Shown here: piece by piece, positions 54,248-63,014 of the stretch
How the letters are laid out: each line of letters starts with the position of its first letter
Numbering within the stretch: the stretch's first letter is position 1
Source: Gammaproteobacteria bacterium
GTDB lineage: Bacteria > Pseudomonadota > Gammaproteobacteria > Steroidobacterales > Rariloculaceae
DNA: 64,000 nt
Direction: 5' to 3'
NCBI GenBank assembly: GCA_022826245.1
Contig: JAJDVG010000008.1
Span: forward strand, 1 to 64,000
Translations under genes and position numbers: made by a program
Notes under the pieces: model-generated
Seen by the model: the letters and a program-made list of their open reading frames with translations, nothing else
What the model was told of the DNA's origin: nothing
The model's database searches: none

Positions 54248-54562
54248 ATGAGCAGACTGGTTGACCTCGCAGCCGTGTTGCGCACCAAGAACGCGGGCCC
54301 GCTGACCCTGACAATCGACATCATCTTCGACGACCATGCGAAGTACGACCGGGTCGTGCGATCGGGAGTCATCAACGCGAAGCGCATCAGCGAGATCTAC
54401 GCTGTCGACGAAGACGATGTCATGATTACCGAATATGCGATCGTCAACGCCATCAAGGTTTCGTTTCCGCGTTCATGCGTGAGCGGCAGCGTGCTCGATG
54501 ACGACGTGTACGGGTGCCAGCAGCACCGGCCCGTCGCCGACATCGAAATCGGCCCGGACTGA
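54248..54562 (+). CDS. DUF4387 protein
   Basis: The 104-residue protein (RTKNAGPLTLTIDIIFDD, then INAKRISEIYAVDEDDV and SCVSGSVLDDDVYG) matches the small partner that almost always follows AtuA-like genes. ATG 54248 lies one base after the AtuA TGA; the in-frame GTG at 54239 is less likely. Possibly the second subunit of a heteromeric enzyme. No catalytic residues are known. Confidence 0.87.
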   Translation: MSRLVDLAAVLRTKNAGPLTLTIDIIFDDHAKYDRVVRSGVINAKRISEIYAVDEDDVMITEYAIVNAIKVSFPRSCVSGSVLDDDVYGCQQHRPVADIEIGPD

Positions 54563-54647
54563 CTGTCCGGCATCGCAAGCGCAGCAAGGAAAACCGCGGT
54601 CCGGCTAGTCGCGATTCAACGCGGAACCGGTACCCCGAAATCGGGCA

Positions 54648-56711
54648 TCAGGGCCGCGGCCCGTAGTGCGGCACTTCGGCGCCGATCTCCAGTGCGCCGA
54701 GGTCCGGCGCATCCCCGCTGTAGCCGTCCGTGACGTTCGCAATCGCGATGCCGCGGTCCACGGCAGCCGAGTCCGGTTCCAGGCGAAAGTCGTAGTCCTC
54801 GGCGCGATACAGGCGCTGCAGCGTGCTCGCATCGCTGGCGTCGAGTTGCGGCACGTTACGGAAGACATCGTAGTCCACGAGAACACTGTTGCGATCCTGA
54901 CCGGTCGCCCGGCTGTAGGTTGCGAGCGTCGCAAACTCCCGCGGCGCGAGCGTGACGGTCCCGTCGGGCCCGCTGAACTCGGCGATCGCGCCTGAAGCGG
55001 GCAGGGCCCATTCGAATGCCACCTCGGCGTCGGGGTTCGGGCGGAAACCGTTGTAGTCCGACGACGTATAGCGCGTGTAGGTGTTGACGCTGAAGATCGC
55101 GGGCGCCGCGTTCTGGCCGAGCATGAGGTTGTTGCGCCAGTGGATATTCGAGCCGCCCGCCACGGCCGTCTCCGACAGGATCGTGTTGTTGTACATCAGG
55201 ATGCCGGCCGAGCCCGCCGTGATGCGCGTCGAACCGCCCGGGAGGTTGTAGGCGATGTTGCGGATCCAGTAGACCGGGCCGCCGAGCGCGGGCTGATTGC
55301 AGAACGCGTGCGAGGGGTGGTTGATGAACATGTTCCGCATGACGCGGATGTTGTGCATGCTGCCGTCGGCCTCGATCGGGTTGTCGTGCGAGTTCGTGAT
55401 GTAGTTGTTGTAGAAGTCGATCGCGACCGGGCGCCGGTCCCAGTAGTCCGGCGGCGGGTAGTGCGGACCGTCGACGATGCCGGGACCGCTTGCCGTTGCG
55501 CCGTCCGGACTGCCGTAGGTCTCGACGTTGATGCCGTCGTGAAAATTGGCGATGTAGTTGTAGGCCACGACATGCCCGGGACCGTACAGCTTTACCGCGA
55601 CATATGAGTCCATCCGCGGCGGGAACACCTGACCCTCGACACCCTCGAACTGGGCCCAGACATCGCCGCGCCAGGCCATCATGTGCTCGGGATCGTTGCG
55701 GCCGATGAACGTGTTGTCGGCGATGTAGAAGCCGCTTGATCCCGAGTAGTTCGTGAATATGCCGGCGCCCACGTCCTCGAAACGGCTTCGCTTGACGGTC
55801 AGTCCCCTGGCGCCGGCCAGGAACTGCGTCCCGGCCAGGATGCCGATCTCGGCGTTGCGAAACGTGATCCCTTCGAAATACGTGTGGTTCGCCGCGCGCA
55901 CGTCGAAGAGCGCGTAGTTGCCGTTGCCGTCGAAGACGACCTCGCCGTCACCTGCGGCCCTGATCGCGATCGGTCGCTCGGACGTGCCGTCGCCGGTGAG
56001 GTAGTACGTGCCGTCGAGCGGTGTCGTGCGGTTGACGCTCGGGTCGTTGGTGTACTCGTAGCGGTCGTAGCGGTAGACGCCCGCGTGGACCAGAATCGTG
56101 TCTCCGGCCCGTACCCGGGGCCGGCCGGCTGTCGCCCAGTCGGTCCCCGCGCACCAGAAATTGTAGGCGCACATCAGGCCTTCGAAGGACGGCTCGATCT
56201 TCGGGCCGTCGTGTCCGTGCGGATAGACGTGAAAGACGCGGCCGCCGGCCCAGGGTTCGGGCTCGGCACGCGTGCTCACGGTCAGTAAGCGCTCGGCCGC
56301 GCCATGCACGCCGTCGGGGTCCGACATCACGAAGCGAACCTCGTATTCCGTGTCGGGTTCGAGATCGAGCACGCTGCCGGCGAACATGTTCGGCGCGATC
56401 ACGTCGACGCGGGATTCAGCGTAGATGCGTTCGCCCTGAAGGCGTAGCAACGGCATCGCTTCGACCCACGCAGCCTGTCCCTGCGCCCGGTACGAGACCG
56501 CCACGGCCGCATTGCGGTTCGAATCCCCCTGGATGAACCACTCGAACCCGAGATTGTGCAGGGTCGGCGGCTCGGTCAGCAGCTCGCCGGCCACGACGGC
56601 TTCGGGCGACGCGGTCGACGTGCTCTGATCGGCCGCGACCTGCGCCCAGGACGTTCCCGCTGCCAGGCACAAAGCGGGAATCAGGGCGAGAAACTTTGAC
56701 GCTCGGCTCAT
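54648..56711 (-). CDS. Secreted right-handed beta-helix protein
   Basis: The 687-residue protein has a signal peptide (MSRASKFLALIPALCLAAG...) and a fibronectin-like N-terminal part with LDLEPDTEYEVRFVMSD. The parallel beta-helix repeats that follow have short Asn/Ile/Gly ladders (HTYFEGITFRNAEIGIL, GFYIADNTFIG, HNIRVMRNMFINH). These folds are used by polysaccharide lyases and hydrolases, but no lyase catalytic set is evident to me. ATG 56711 has AAGGTGA upstream. The function is unassigned. Confidence 0.85.
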   Translation of the reverse strand: MSRASKFLALIPALCLAAGTSWAQVAADQSTSTASPEAVVAGELLTEPPTLHNLGFEWFIQGDSNRNAAVAVSYRAQGQAAWVEAMPLLRLQGERIYAESRVDVIAPNMFAGSVLDLEPDTEYEVRFVMSDPDGVHGAAERLLTVSTRAEPEPWAGGRVFHVYPHGHDGPKIEPSFEGLMCAYNFWCAGTDWATAGRPRVRAGDTILVHAGVYRYDRYEYTNDPSVNRTTPLDGTYYLTGDGTSERPIAIRAAGDGEVVFDGNGNYALFDVRAANHTYFEGITFRNAEIGILAGTQFLAGARGLTVKRSRFEDVGAGIFTNYSGSSGFYIADNTFIGRNDPEHMMAWRGDVWAQFEGVEGQVFPPRMDSYVAVKLYGPGHVVAYNYIANFHDGINVETYGSPDGATASGPGIVDGPHYPPPDYWDRRPVAIDFYNNYITNSHDNPIEADGSMHNIRVMRNMFINHPSHAFCNQPALGGPVYWIRNIAYNLPGGSTRITAGSAGILMYNNTILSETAVAGGSNIHWRNNLMLGQNAAPAIFSVNTYTRYTSSDYNGFRPNPDAEVAFEWALPASGAIAEFSGPDGTVTLAPREFATLATYSRATGQDRNSVLVDYDVFRNVPQLDASDASTLQRLYRAEDYDFRLEPDSAAVDRGIAIANVTDGYSGDAPDLGALEIGAEVPHYGPRP

Positions 56712-56871
56712 GGGATCACCTTCCGGCTCGCTCGACTTCGAGCGGACCGGCATTGTAGCGGTCGAGTTCGGCCCTGTCGCAGAGCCGGCTGCCGCCCGAA
56801 CGTATGGACACGTATCGGTACTATCGTGCCAAAATGCCGAAATCCCATCCTGACAACGAGGAAACCGGAAA

Positions 56872-57831
56872 ATGTTCGATCTGCTGACCCGGCGCCGCCT
56901 GTTCGAGAACAGCTCCCTGCTGGCCCTCGCTTCGGCGTTCGGGCCCGCTTTCTCGCAAACTGTGCCCCGGAGTGAATTCGGTGCGGGGTCGACGGCCGAG
57001 GAAGTGACCGAGGGGCTCGATCTGAGCGGCAAGACCGCCGTCGTGACCGGCTGCAACTCAGGTATCGGCTACGAGACGATGCGCGTGCTCGCGCTTCGCG
57101 GTGCGCATGTGATCGGTACGGCGCGATCCGCTGAGAAGGGCCAGGAAGCCGCGGCCGGCGTGACGGGCCGCGTCACTCCGGTGGTACTGGAGCTTACGGA
57201 CTTCGATTCGATCGTTGCCTGCGGCGACCAGATCCAGACGATGGACGTTCCCATCGACATGCTGATCCTGAACGCAGGGGTGCTCCTCAAGGAGCTGCAG
57301 CAGGTGAGAGGCCTCGAAATGCAATTCGTCGTCAATCACCTCGGCCATTTCATTCTGGGCAACCGGCTCATGAACCGCGTTACCGAGGCGCCCGAAGGAC
57401 GAGTGGTTGTCGTCGGCAGTACGGCGCACCGAGGCGCACCGGAAGGCGGCATCCAGTTCGACAACCTTTCGGGGGAAGGCTGGATCCGGCAATCCTACGG
57501 GCATTCCAAGCTCGCCAACGGGCTGTACTCGCTCGAACTCTCCAGCCGTCTGGCCGGCACGCAAGCCACGTCGAACTGCGTTCATCCGGGCGGCGTAAGG
57601 ACGAATATCCTGCGCAATGTCTCGCCAGGCCAAAGCAGCGGCGGAAAGTCGCCGGAACAGGGCGCCGCGACCCAGTGCTATGTCGCGACGCATCCCTCCC
57701 TCGCCGGTGTCACGGGCCAGTACTTCGCCGACTGCAATCCCGCCGAGCAGAGCGACTACCAGACGGATGAAGCGATGGCGGCGCGGCTCTGGGAGGTGTC
57801 CGAGGAACTCACGCGAGACTACCTCGTGTAG
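56872..57831 (+). CDS. Short-chain dehydrogenase/reductase with hydrophobic N-terminus
   Basis: The 319-residue protein has TGCNSGIG cofactor loop (59-66), LNAGVLL and YGHSK as the catalytic Tyr-Lys pair, so it is a complete SDR. An added 48-residue N-terminus (RRRLFENSSLLALASAFGP) looks like a weak Tat or membrane signal, unusual for SDRs. It resembles retinol-dehydrogenase-type members. It is separated by 161 bases from the beta-helix gene and divergent to it. Confidence 0.88.
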   Translation: MFDLLTRRRLFENSSLLALASAFGPAFSQTVPRSEFGAGSTAEEVTEGLDLSGKTAVVTGCNSGIGYETMRVLALRGAHVIGTARSAEKGQEAAAGVTGRVTPVVLELTDFDSIVACGDQIQTMDVPIDMLILNAGVLLKELQQVRGLEMQFVVNHLGHFILGNRLMNRVTEAPEGRVVVVGSTAHRGAPEGGIQFDNLSGEGWIRQSYGHSKLANGLYSLELSSRLAGTQATSNCVHPGGVRTNILRNVSPGQSSGGKSPEQGAATQCYVATHPSLAGVTGQYFADCNPAEQSDYQTDEAMAARLWEVSEELTRDYLV

Positions 57832-57930
57832 GTGGCCGTAAAGCCGGTCGAAGCAGCGGTTTCGTCATGTGACGCCGATGACGGCATGGTCGGCGACGAC
57901 GCCGTGAACCCGCAGGCGATTTTCTAGCGG

Positions 57931-59076
57931 CTACGGCTCTTCGGTGCGCTCCACCTGCGCGGCTTCCTCGGTGTCGAGCCAGTCTTCGTACCACCTGAAT
58001 ACGTTGCCGGTGAGGCTGCCGATAAAGATCTCGCCCGCAGGGGTCACGTCGATCCAGTGTCCCGGGCTCTCCATCGCGCCCAGGATCTCGCCCGTATCGA
58101 TGTCGACGCGCATGATGCGGCCTGCCAGCGTGTCGTAGGTGATGTTCTCGACGTTGTCACGATGCGTCATGACCCACACGTCGTCCTCGGGCGTGATGAA
58201 AATGTTCTGGGTTGCACCGAGGTGGTTCCAGATTCTGAGCAGATTGCCTTCGGAATCGAAGATCTGGATGCGGTTGTTCTCGCGGTCGCTGGCATAGACG
58301 TTGCCCTGCGAATCCACCGCGACGGAGTGCACGAGGTCGAACTCGCCGGGCGCGGAGCCGGGCGTGCCCCATGCCTTGACGAAATTCCCGTCCGCGTCGT
58401 ACTTCACTACCCGGCTGTTGCCGTAACCGTCGGCGACGTACAGCTCATCGTTCGGCCCGAAAGCGATATCGGCAGGCCGGTCGAAGGTCTCATCCGTGGT
58501 GCCCGCCTGCCCTTCGATCCCGAGCGTCATGAGCAACTCGCCGTCATTGCTGAATTTCATGACGGTGTGATCGCGGTTGTCGGTGACCCAGACGTTGTCG
58601 TACCGGTCGATGCGCAGGCCATGTTCGTTCGCGAAGTCGATGTCGCGGCCGAACGAGCGCAGGTAGCGGCCGTCGGAATCGAACACGACGATCGGATCGG
58701 CGACATCGCCGCGGTGAAACACGAAGACGTCGCCGTTCGAATCGGTCGCCACGGCGGACACGCGGCCGAAGTGCCATTGGTCGGGCATCGTGTTGGGCTC
58801 CATCCCGAAGCGGATATTGACGCGGTATCGCATGAGGCCGCCCTCGTGCGGGTACCACCCGAGCCGGCCCTGCGAATCGATGACCTGGCCGACGGCCGTG
58901 CTGCGGTCGACGTCGATGCCCGGCGGCGGCTTCAGCACCTGGGCAACGGGGGTTTCTGCCGTCGCGTCCGGCGCCGCCGATGCGCTCTGAGTGTCCATGC
59001 CGTCCCCACTGCACGCTGCGGTGAAGCCCGCGGCGAGCGTCAGATAGACGAGCCGAAGAGAACTGCTTGCAGTCAT
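57931..59076 (-). CDS. NHL-repeat six-bladed propeller lipoprotein
   Basis: The 381-residue lipoprotein (lipobox GFTAAC, Cys22) is built of NHL-type repeats such as DSNGDVFVFHRGD, DGYGNSRVVKYDADGN and DRENNRIQIFDSEGN, giving a beta-propeller. GGAGG lies five bases before ATG 59076. Similar propellers occur in peptidyl-alpha-hydroxyglycine lyases, but the catalytic set is not evident. Probably periplasmic, membrane-anchored. Confidence 0.87.
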   Translation of the reverse strand: MTASSSLRLVYLTLAAGFTAACSGDGMDTQSASAAPDATAETPVAQVLKPPPGIDVDRSTAVGQVIDSQGRLGWYPHEGGLMRYRVNIRFGMEPNTMPDQWHFGRVSAVATDSNGDVFVFHRGDVADPIVVFDSDGRYLRSFGRDIDFANEHGLRIDRYDNVWVTDNRDHTVMKFSNDGELLMTLGIEGQAGTTDETFDRPADIAFGPNDELYVADGYGNSRVVKYDADGNFVKAWGTPGSAPGEFDLVHSVAVDSQGNVYASDRENNRIQIFDSEGNLLRIWNHLGATQNIFITPEDDVWVMTHRDNVENITYDTLAGRIMRVDIDTGEILGAMESPGHWIDVTPAGEIFIGSLTGNVFRWYEDWLDTEEAAQVERTEEP

Positions 59077-59213
59077 CACAGCCTCCGATTGCGGGCGAAT
59101 TCGACCGACGACAGCTACGATGGTACGGTACATTGATGCCTGTCGGCATGGGGATTTGAGTAGAACATACACTTCGATTCGGTGATGACCGGGTTCACGG
59201 AGCAGAAATCGCA

Positions 59214-59795
59214 ATGATCAGTCGCAGAACACTCTTGATATCCGGAGCGGCGGCAAGCGTCGCGGGTGTGATTGCCGGTGTTTCCGGAGCAGCCAACGCT
59301 GCGGACCGCGCCGCCTCTCCCGGCAGGCGATTCCGAGCCGTATTCCAGCCGCGCCACGAAGCTTCTGTCGCATTTGCCCGAACCCTGAACGATCGCTGCA
59401 TGGGCGTCAGCGAAGTGTCCGGCGACCTGGGACAACTCTGGTACGGCGAACTGCGCGGTCAACTACGCCGCACGAAGGTGCCGCTCACAGGGTTGACAGA
59501 TCGGGCAACGCTATTTTGCCTTGAAGAACTGGCGCGCGATGTCGACATGAAGATGCGTTTTCGCGTCGATCGCGTGGTCGAGCAGGGAGGGCGCATTCGC
59601 CATGAAGTCGCGGGGCAACCGCGCCTTGTAACCGGACTCCACGACCTCGGCACGGACGAGAGCTTCGGCAACGCGATGGCGAGCGTGGTCCGCCGTATCG
59701 ATTTCAGTTCATCGCGCGATGTTCGCATCCAGAGGCGCACTGGACCTTTCCACAACGCCAGCGAGCGTGTGCTGGTTGCCTGGGTCATCGCCTGA
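59214..59795 (+). CDS. Tat-exported hypothetical protein
   Basis: The 193-residue protein has a Tat signal (ISRRTLLISGAAASVAGV, ending GAANAAD). The mature part (GRRFRAVFQPRHEASVAF...) contains many Arg and no recognised motif. It lies just upstream of the PchF/PchC-like pair in the same direction, so it may be an accessory of that redox system. No family recognised. Confidence 0.75.
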   Translation: MISRRTLLISGAAASVAGVIAGVSGAANAADRAASPGRRFRAVFQPRHEASVAFARTLNDRCMGVSEVSGDLGQLWYGELRGQLRRTKVPLTGLTDRATLFCLEELARDVDMKMRFRVDRVVEQGGRIRHEVAGQPRLVTGLHDLGTDESFGNAMASVVRRIDFSSSRDVRIQRRTGPFHNASERVLVAWVIA

Positions 59796-59872
59796 CATTG
59801 CGACGCGTGCTGCCCGTCGCCCCCTGCTTTCCCGGATGCCGGTGAGACAAACAGAACAAGGAGACCATTGAG

Positions 59873-61498
59873 ATGGCACTACCTCCAAATGTAAGCGAAG
59901 AGGTATTCGCGTCTGCGCTTTCGGAATTCGCACAAGCCGTCGGCGACGAATGGGTGTTCAGCTCCGACGAAGACGTCGCGCTGTACCGCGACTCGTACTC
60001 GATTTACTGGGACGAGCCCGAAGAACGTGTCGCGTCTGCGGCAGTGGCGCCGGCCAACGTCGAAGAAGTACAGCAGATCGTTCGCGTGGCGAACCGGTAC
60101 GGCATCCCGATATATCCGATCTCGACGGGCAGGAATCTGACGTACGGCGGCGCTGCGCCGACGCTCTCAGGCAGCGTTGTCGTTGACCTGAAACGCATGA
60201 ACCGTGTTCTTGAGGTCGACGAGGATCGCCACTTTGCGCTGGTTGAACCGGGCGTTTCCTACTTCGACCTTTACAACTACATCCAGGAGCGTGGACTGAA
60301 CGTCATGCTCGATGTGCCCGATCCGGGCTGGGGCAGTCCGATCGGCAACAGTCTGGATCATGGCGTCGGGTACACGATGTCGCCCTACCGGGACCATTTC
60401 GGTTCGCACTGCGGTATGGAATTCGTGACCGCGGAGGGCGAAGTAGTCCGCACCGGCAACGGCGCCATGCCGGGGTCGGAGAGCTGGCAGGATTACCGTT
60501 ACGGCGTCGGTCCGATGATCGACGGACTGCTTGCACAGTCCAATTTCGGGATCGTCACGAAGATGGGTTTCTGGCTCATGCCGATGCCGGAGACATTCCT
60601 GACAGGCACGGTGACGGTGCCTCGCTATGGCGACTTCGATGCGCTTGTCAAGGAGGTCAGTTACCTCGAGGACTCGTTCCTGACCGGCATGCCGTCGTTT
60701 GGCAGTCCCGCAGCCAGAGGTGGTATCGGCCGTCAGGCGCCAACTCAATTGGCTGAACTCATGCAAGACGGTTGGCCGTCGGTCGAACGGCTCGAGGATT
60801 TCGTAAGTGCGCAGGGCCGGCCCGCCTGGTCGGTCGAACTGCGATTCTATGGTCCCGAGGAAGTCGTTCGCGCAAGCTGGGAAGCCGCGAAACGCCGCTT
60901 TGGCGATCGCGTTGCAGGGGCGTCGTTCGAAGACGGTGACTTCTGGCGGCTGCCGCTGCCCGCCGACGAGTTGGCAACGAATCCTCGCAAGGCTGTGCTC
61001 GGCGTTCCGGCGCTCGAGATCTTCGCCACAATGGCGCGAAACCCGCAAACGAATGAGGCTCCGTTGGAGGGTCACGCCGACCTCTTCGCGTTTCTTCCCA
61101 GGAAAGCGGAGGCAGTGCATGACGCGGCTCGCATGATGTCCGAAACATACAGTGAGTTCGGCACACCGCCCGCGCACCATCCATTCTCCACGCCGATCAA
61201 TTTCTACTCGCGCGCATTCATCGTCGCCGCGATTGTTCCGACATGGCGCGACGCGGCCAAGAACGCGCAAAGCCGGGCACTGTACTCACGGCTCATCGAT
61301 CGCTGCGCGGAAAATGGCTGGATCGTGTATCGCACGAATCCCGCGTTTCAGGATCAGTTGGTCAGCAAGCTTTCCTTCAACAACAATGCGCTGTTGCGCT
61401 TCGAGGAAAAACTCAAGGACGGCATCGATCCCAAGGGCATCATTTCCCCGGGCCGCTACGGTATCTGGCCGGCCAGCATGAGGAGCGGGCGGGCATGA
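59873..61498 (+). CDS. 4-cresol/vanillyl-alcohol-oxidase-like FAD oxidoreductase
   Basis: The 541-residue protein has a PCMH-type FAD domain (PISTGRNLTYGGAAP, VVVDLKRMN) and the VAO/PchF block (DVPDPGWGSPIGNSLDHGVGY). A C-terminal cap ends with FNNNALLRFEEKLKDGIDPKG. Such flavoproteins oxidise 4-alkylphenols or benzyl alcohols. There is no signal peptide. The 4-base ATGA overlap with a secreted cytochrome c fits the PchF/PchC pair, where the flavoprotein passes electrons to the cytochrome. Confidence 0.9.
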   Translation: MALPPNVSEEVFASALSEFAQAVGDEWVFSSDEDVALYRDSYSIYWDEPEERVASAAVAPANVEEVQQIVRVANRYGIPIYPISTGRNLTYGGAAPTLSGSVVVDLKRMNRVLEVDEDRHFALVEPGVSYFDLYNYIQERGLNVMLDVPDPGWGSPIGNSLDHGVGYTMSPYRDHFGSHCGMEFVTAEGEVVRTGNGAMPGSESWQDYRYGVGPMIDGLLAQSNFGIVTKMGFWLMPMPETFLTGTVTVPRYGDFDALVKEVSYLEDSFLTGMPSFGSPAARGGIGRQAPTQLAELMQDGWPSVERLEDFVSAQGRPAWSVELRFYGPEEVVRASWEAAKRRFGDRVAGASFEDGDFWRLPLPADELATNPRKAVLGVPALEIFATMARNPQTNEAPLEGHADLFAFLPRKAEAVHDAARMMSETYSEFGTPPAHHPFSTPINFYSRAFIVAAIVPTWRDAAKNAQSRALYSRLIDRCAENGWIVYRTNPAFQDQLVSKLSFNNNALLRFEEKLKDGIDPKGIISPGRYGIWPASMRSGRA

Positions 61499-61857
61499 GG
61501 GTAACGATCGTCATGGCGGCACTGGCCGTTCTGGCCACGGCTGCTTTCGCTCAGGACTCGCCATCCGCCGACAACGGGAAGGTGGTATTCGACAAGTGGT
61601 GCACACCGTGTCATGGCGCCGTCGCACCGCCCGAAATGCCTTTCGGCGGCGACGGTCTTCCGGGTACGTCTGCGCTGGGAGTCAAGTACCGCGGCGAGCT
61701 TCCGGCAGTGCTCGAAGAACGCACCGATCTCGCACCGGAGTTCATCGAAACGGTCGTGCGAGGCGGGCTGTTCGGCATGCCCATCACCAGAAAGACCGAA
61801 GTCAGCGAGTCCGAGCTCGAGGACGTCATCGCCTATTTGACGAGAAACAATAACTAG
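61495..61857 (+). CDS. Small c-type cytochrome, PchC-like subunit
   Basis: The 120-residue protein has a signal peptide (MAALAVLATAAFAQ) and one haem motif CTPCH at 36-40. A Met ligand is likely in FGMPITRKTEVS. It overlaps the flavoprotein stop by four bases, so it is its electron acceptor. The flavoprotein itself lacks an obvious signal, so where the two meet is an open point. Confidence 0.9.
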   Translation: MRVTIVMAALAVLATAAFAQDSPSADNGKVVFDKWCTPCHGAVAPPEMPFGGDGLPGTSALGVKYRGELPAVLEERTDLAPEFIETVVRGGLFGMPITRKTEVSESELEDVIAYLTRNNN

Positions 61858-61991
61858 CGCGTACTTCCGCGATCACGGTCGTTCCTTTTGACATCCTGGG
61901 GTTTCGCGTTCGCACTACCTGGGGCCGTCTGTCGCGAATGCGCCGGCTAGTTTCAGCATCCATGGACATTGCAAACCAGGGACGTCGCACC

Positions 61992-63002
61992 ATGAGAATT
62001 CCTTTCGCATCGTTGATCACGTGCGTGCTCGTCTCTTCGCCCGCCGCACACGCACATCATTCCCACGCGAACCTCGACAACAACGATATTCGGCAGCACA
62101 CCGGCGTCGTGACGAAGTACAGTTGGCGCATGCCGCATGTGTTTCTGCAGGTTCAGGGACCCAATCAGGCCGGCGAGCTCGTCAACTGGAGCATCGAGCT
62201 GTTGCATCCACCGGGAATGATCGAGTGGGGTTGGAGCCGGGACAGTTTCAAACCCGGTGACCGGATCACCTGGGAAGGCGCAAGGGACAGAGACCCTGAC
62301 CGCTACTATTCCGGCTTGCATTGGGCCGAGAAGTCGGACGGCACGCGGCTCTACAACCTCGGTAGCGGTCGAACGCGAGCCGAGCGTCCAGTTACGGCGT
62401 CCGCTGACTTTACGGGACTGTGGGTACGCGACAGCAGCCGCGTCGGGTTCACATACGCTCCACCGGCCGGTTGGCCCTACAGCGAGCACGCTCAAGCGTT
62501 GGTGGCGAGGTTCGACGAAACGCAAAACCCGCAGCTCGACTGTGAAGACCCGGGACCGCCCAAGTCGACGCTCCTGCCCTATCCGATCAGGATCTCGAGG
62601 CCTGAGCAAGGCGTACTGGTCCTCGACTACGAATTACGCGATCAGCAACGGATATTCCGACTCGACGCCGAGGCGATACCGGCTCCGCGGTCGAAGGTCG
62701 GCCAATCCAAAGCGTGGTTGGACGGCGATGAACTGGTGGTGGAGACGACCAACTTCGTTGCCGATCGCTGGGGCAGCCACACGGGGGTGGATTCCAGCGA
62801 GCAGAAGCACCTGCTGGAACGCTTCTCGTTGATCGAAGGCGGATTGACGCTGCGCATCCAGATGACCCTCACGGACCCGGTCTACTTCACCGAACCCATC
62901 GAAATCGATTACTACATGAGAAAGATCGCCGATCGCGAACTGGTATCGGCCGACTGCACTCTGGAGAGCGCCCGGCTTTTTGTCGAGGCCGGCTTCGAAT
63001 AG
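61992..63002 (+). CDS. DUF6152 family periplasmic protein
   Basis: The 336-residue protein has a signal peptide ending AHAHHSHA and the HANLDNNDIRQHTGVVTKYSW-type DUF6152 opening. It then has the WLDGDELVVETTNF motif. GGGAC lies upstream of ATG 61992; two upstream ATGs are less likely. Paralogous to 7593-8624 and to the next gene, 12 bases downstream. Confidence 0.87.
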   Translation: MRIPFASLITCVLVSSPAAHAHHSHANLDNNDIRQHTGVVTKYSWRMPHVFLQVQGPNQAGELVNWSIELLHPPGMIEWGWSRDSFKPGDRITWEGARDRDPDRYYSGLHWAEKSDGTRLYNLGSGRTRAERPVTASADFTGLWVRDSSRVGFTYAPPAGWPYSEHAQALVARFDETQNPQLDCEDPGPPKSTLLPYPIRISRPEQGVLVLDYELRDQQRIFRLDAEAIPAPRSKVGQSKAWLDGDELVVETTNFVADRWGSHTGVDSSEQKHLLERFSLIEGGLTLRIQMTLTDPVYFTEPIEIDYYMRKIADRELVSADCTLESARLFVEAGFE

Positions 63003-63014
63003 CCAGGGAGACAC

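Noticed and set aside
54648..57056. 802-residue version of the beta-helix protein starting at 57056
   Set aside because: The extension runs through the SDR gene start and lacks a signal peptide; ATG 56711 has both a ribosome site and a signal peptide.
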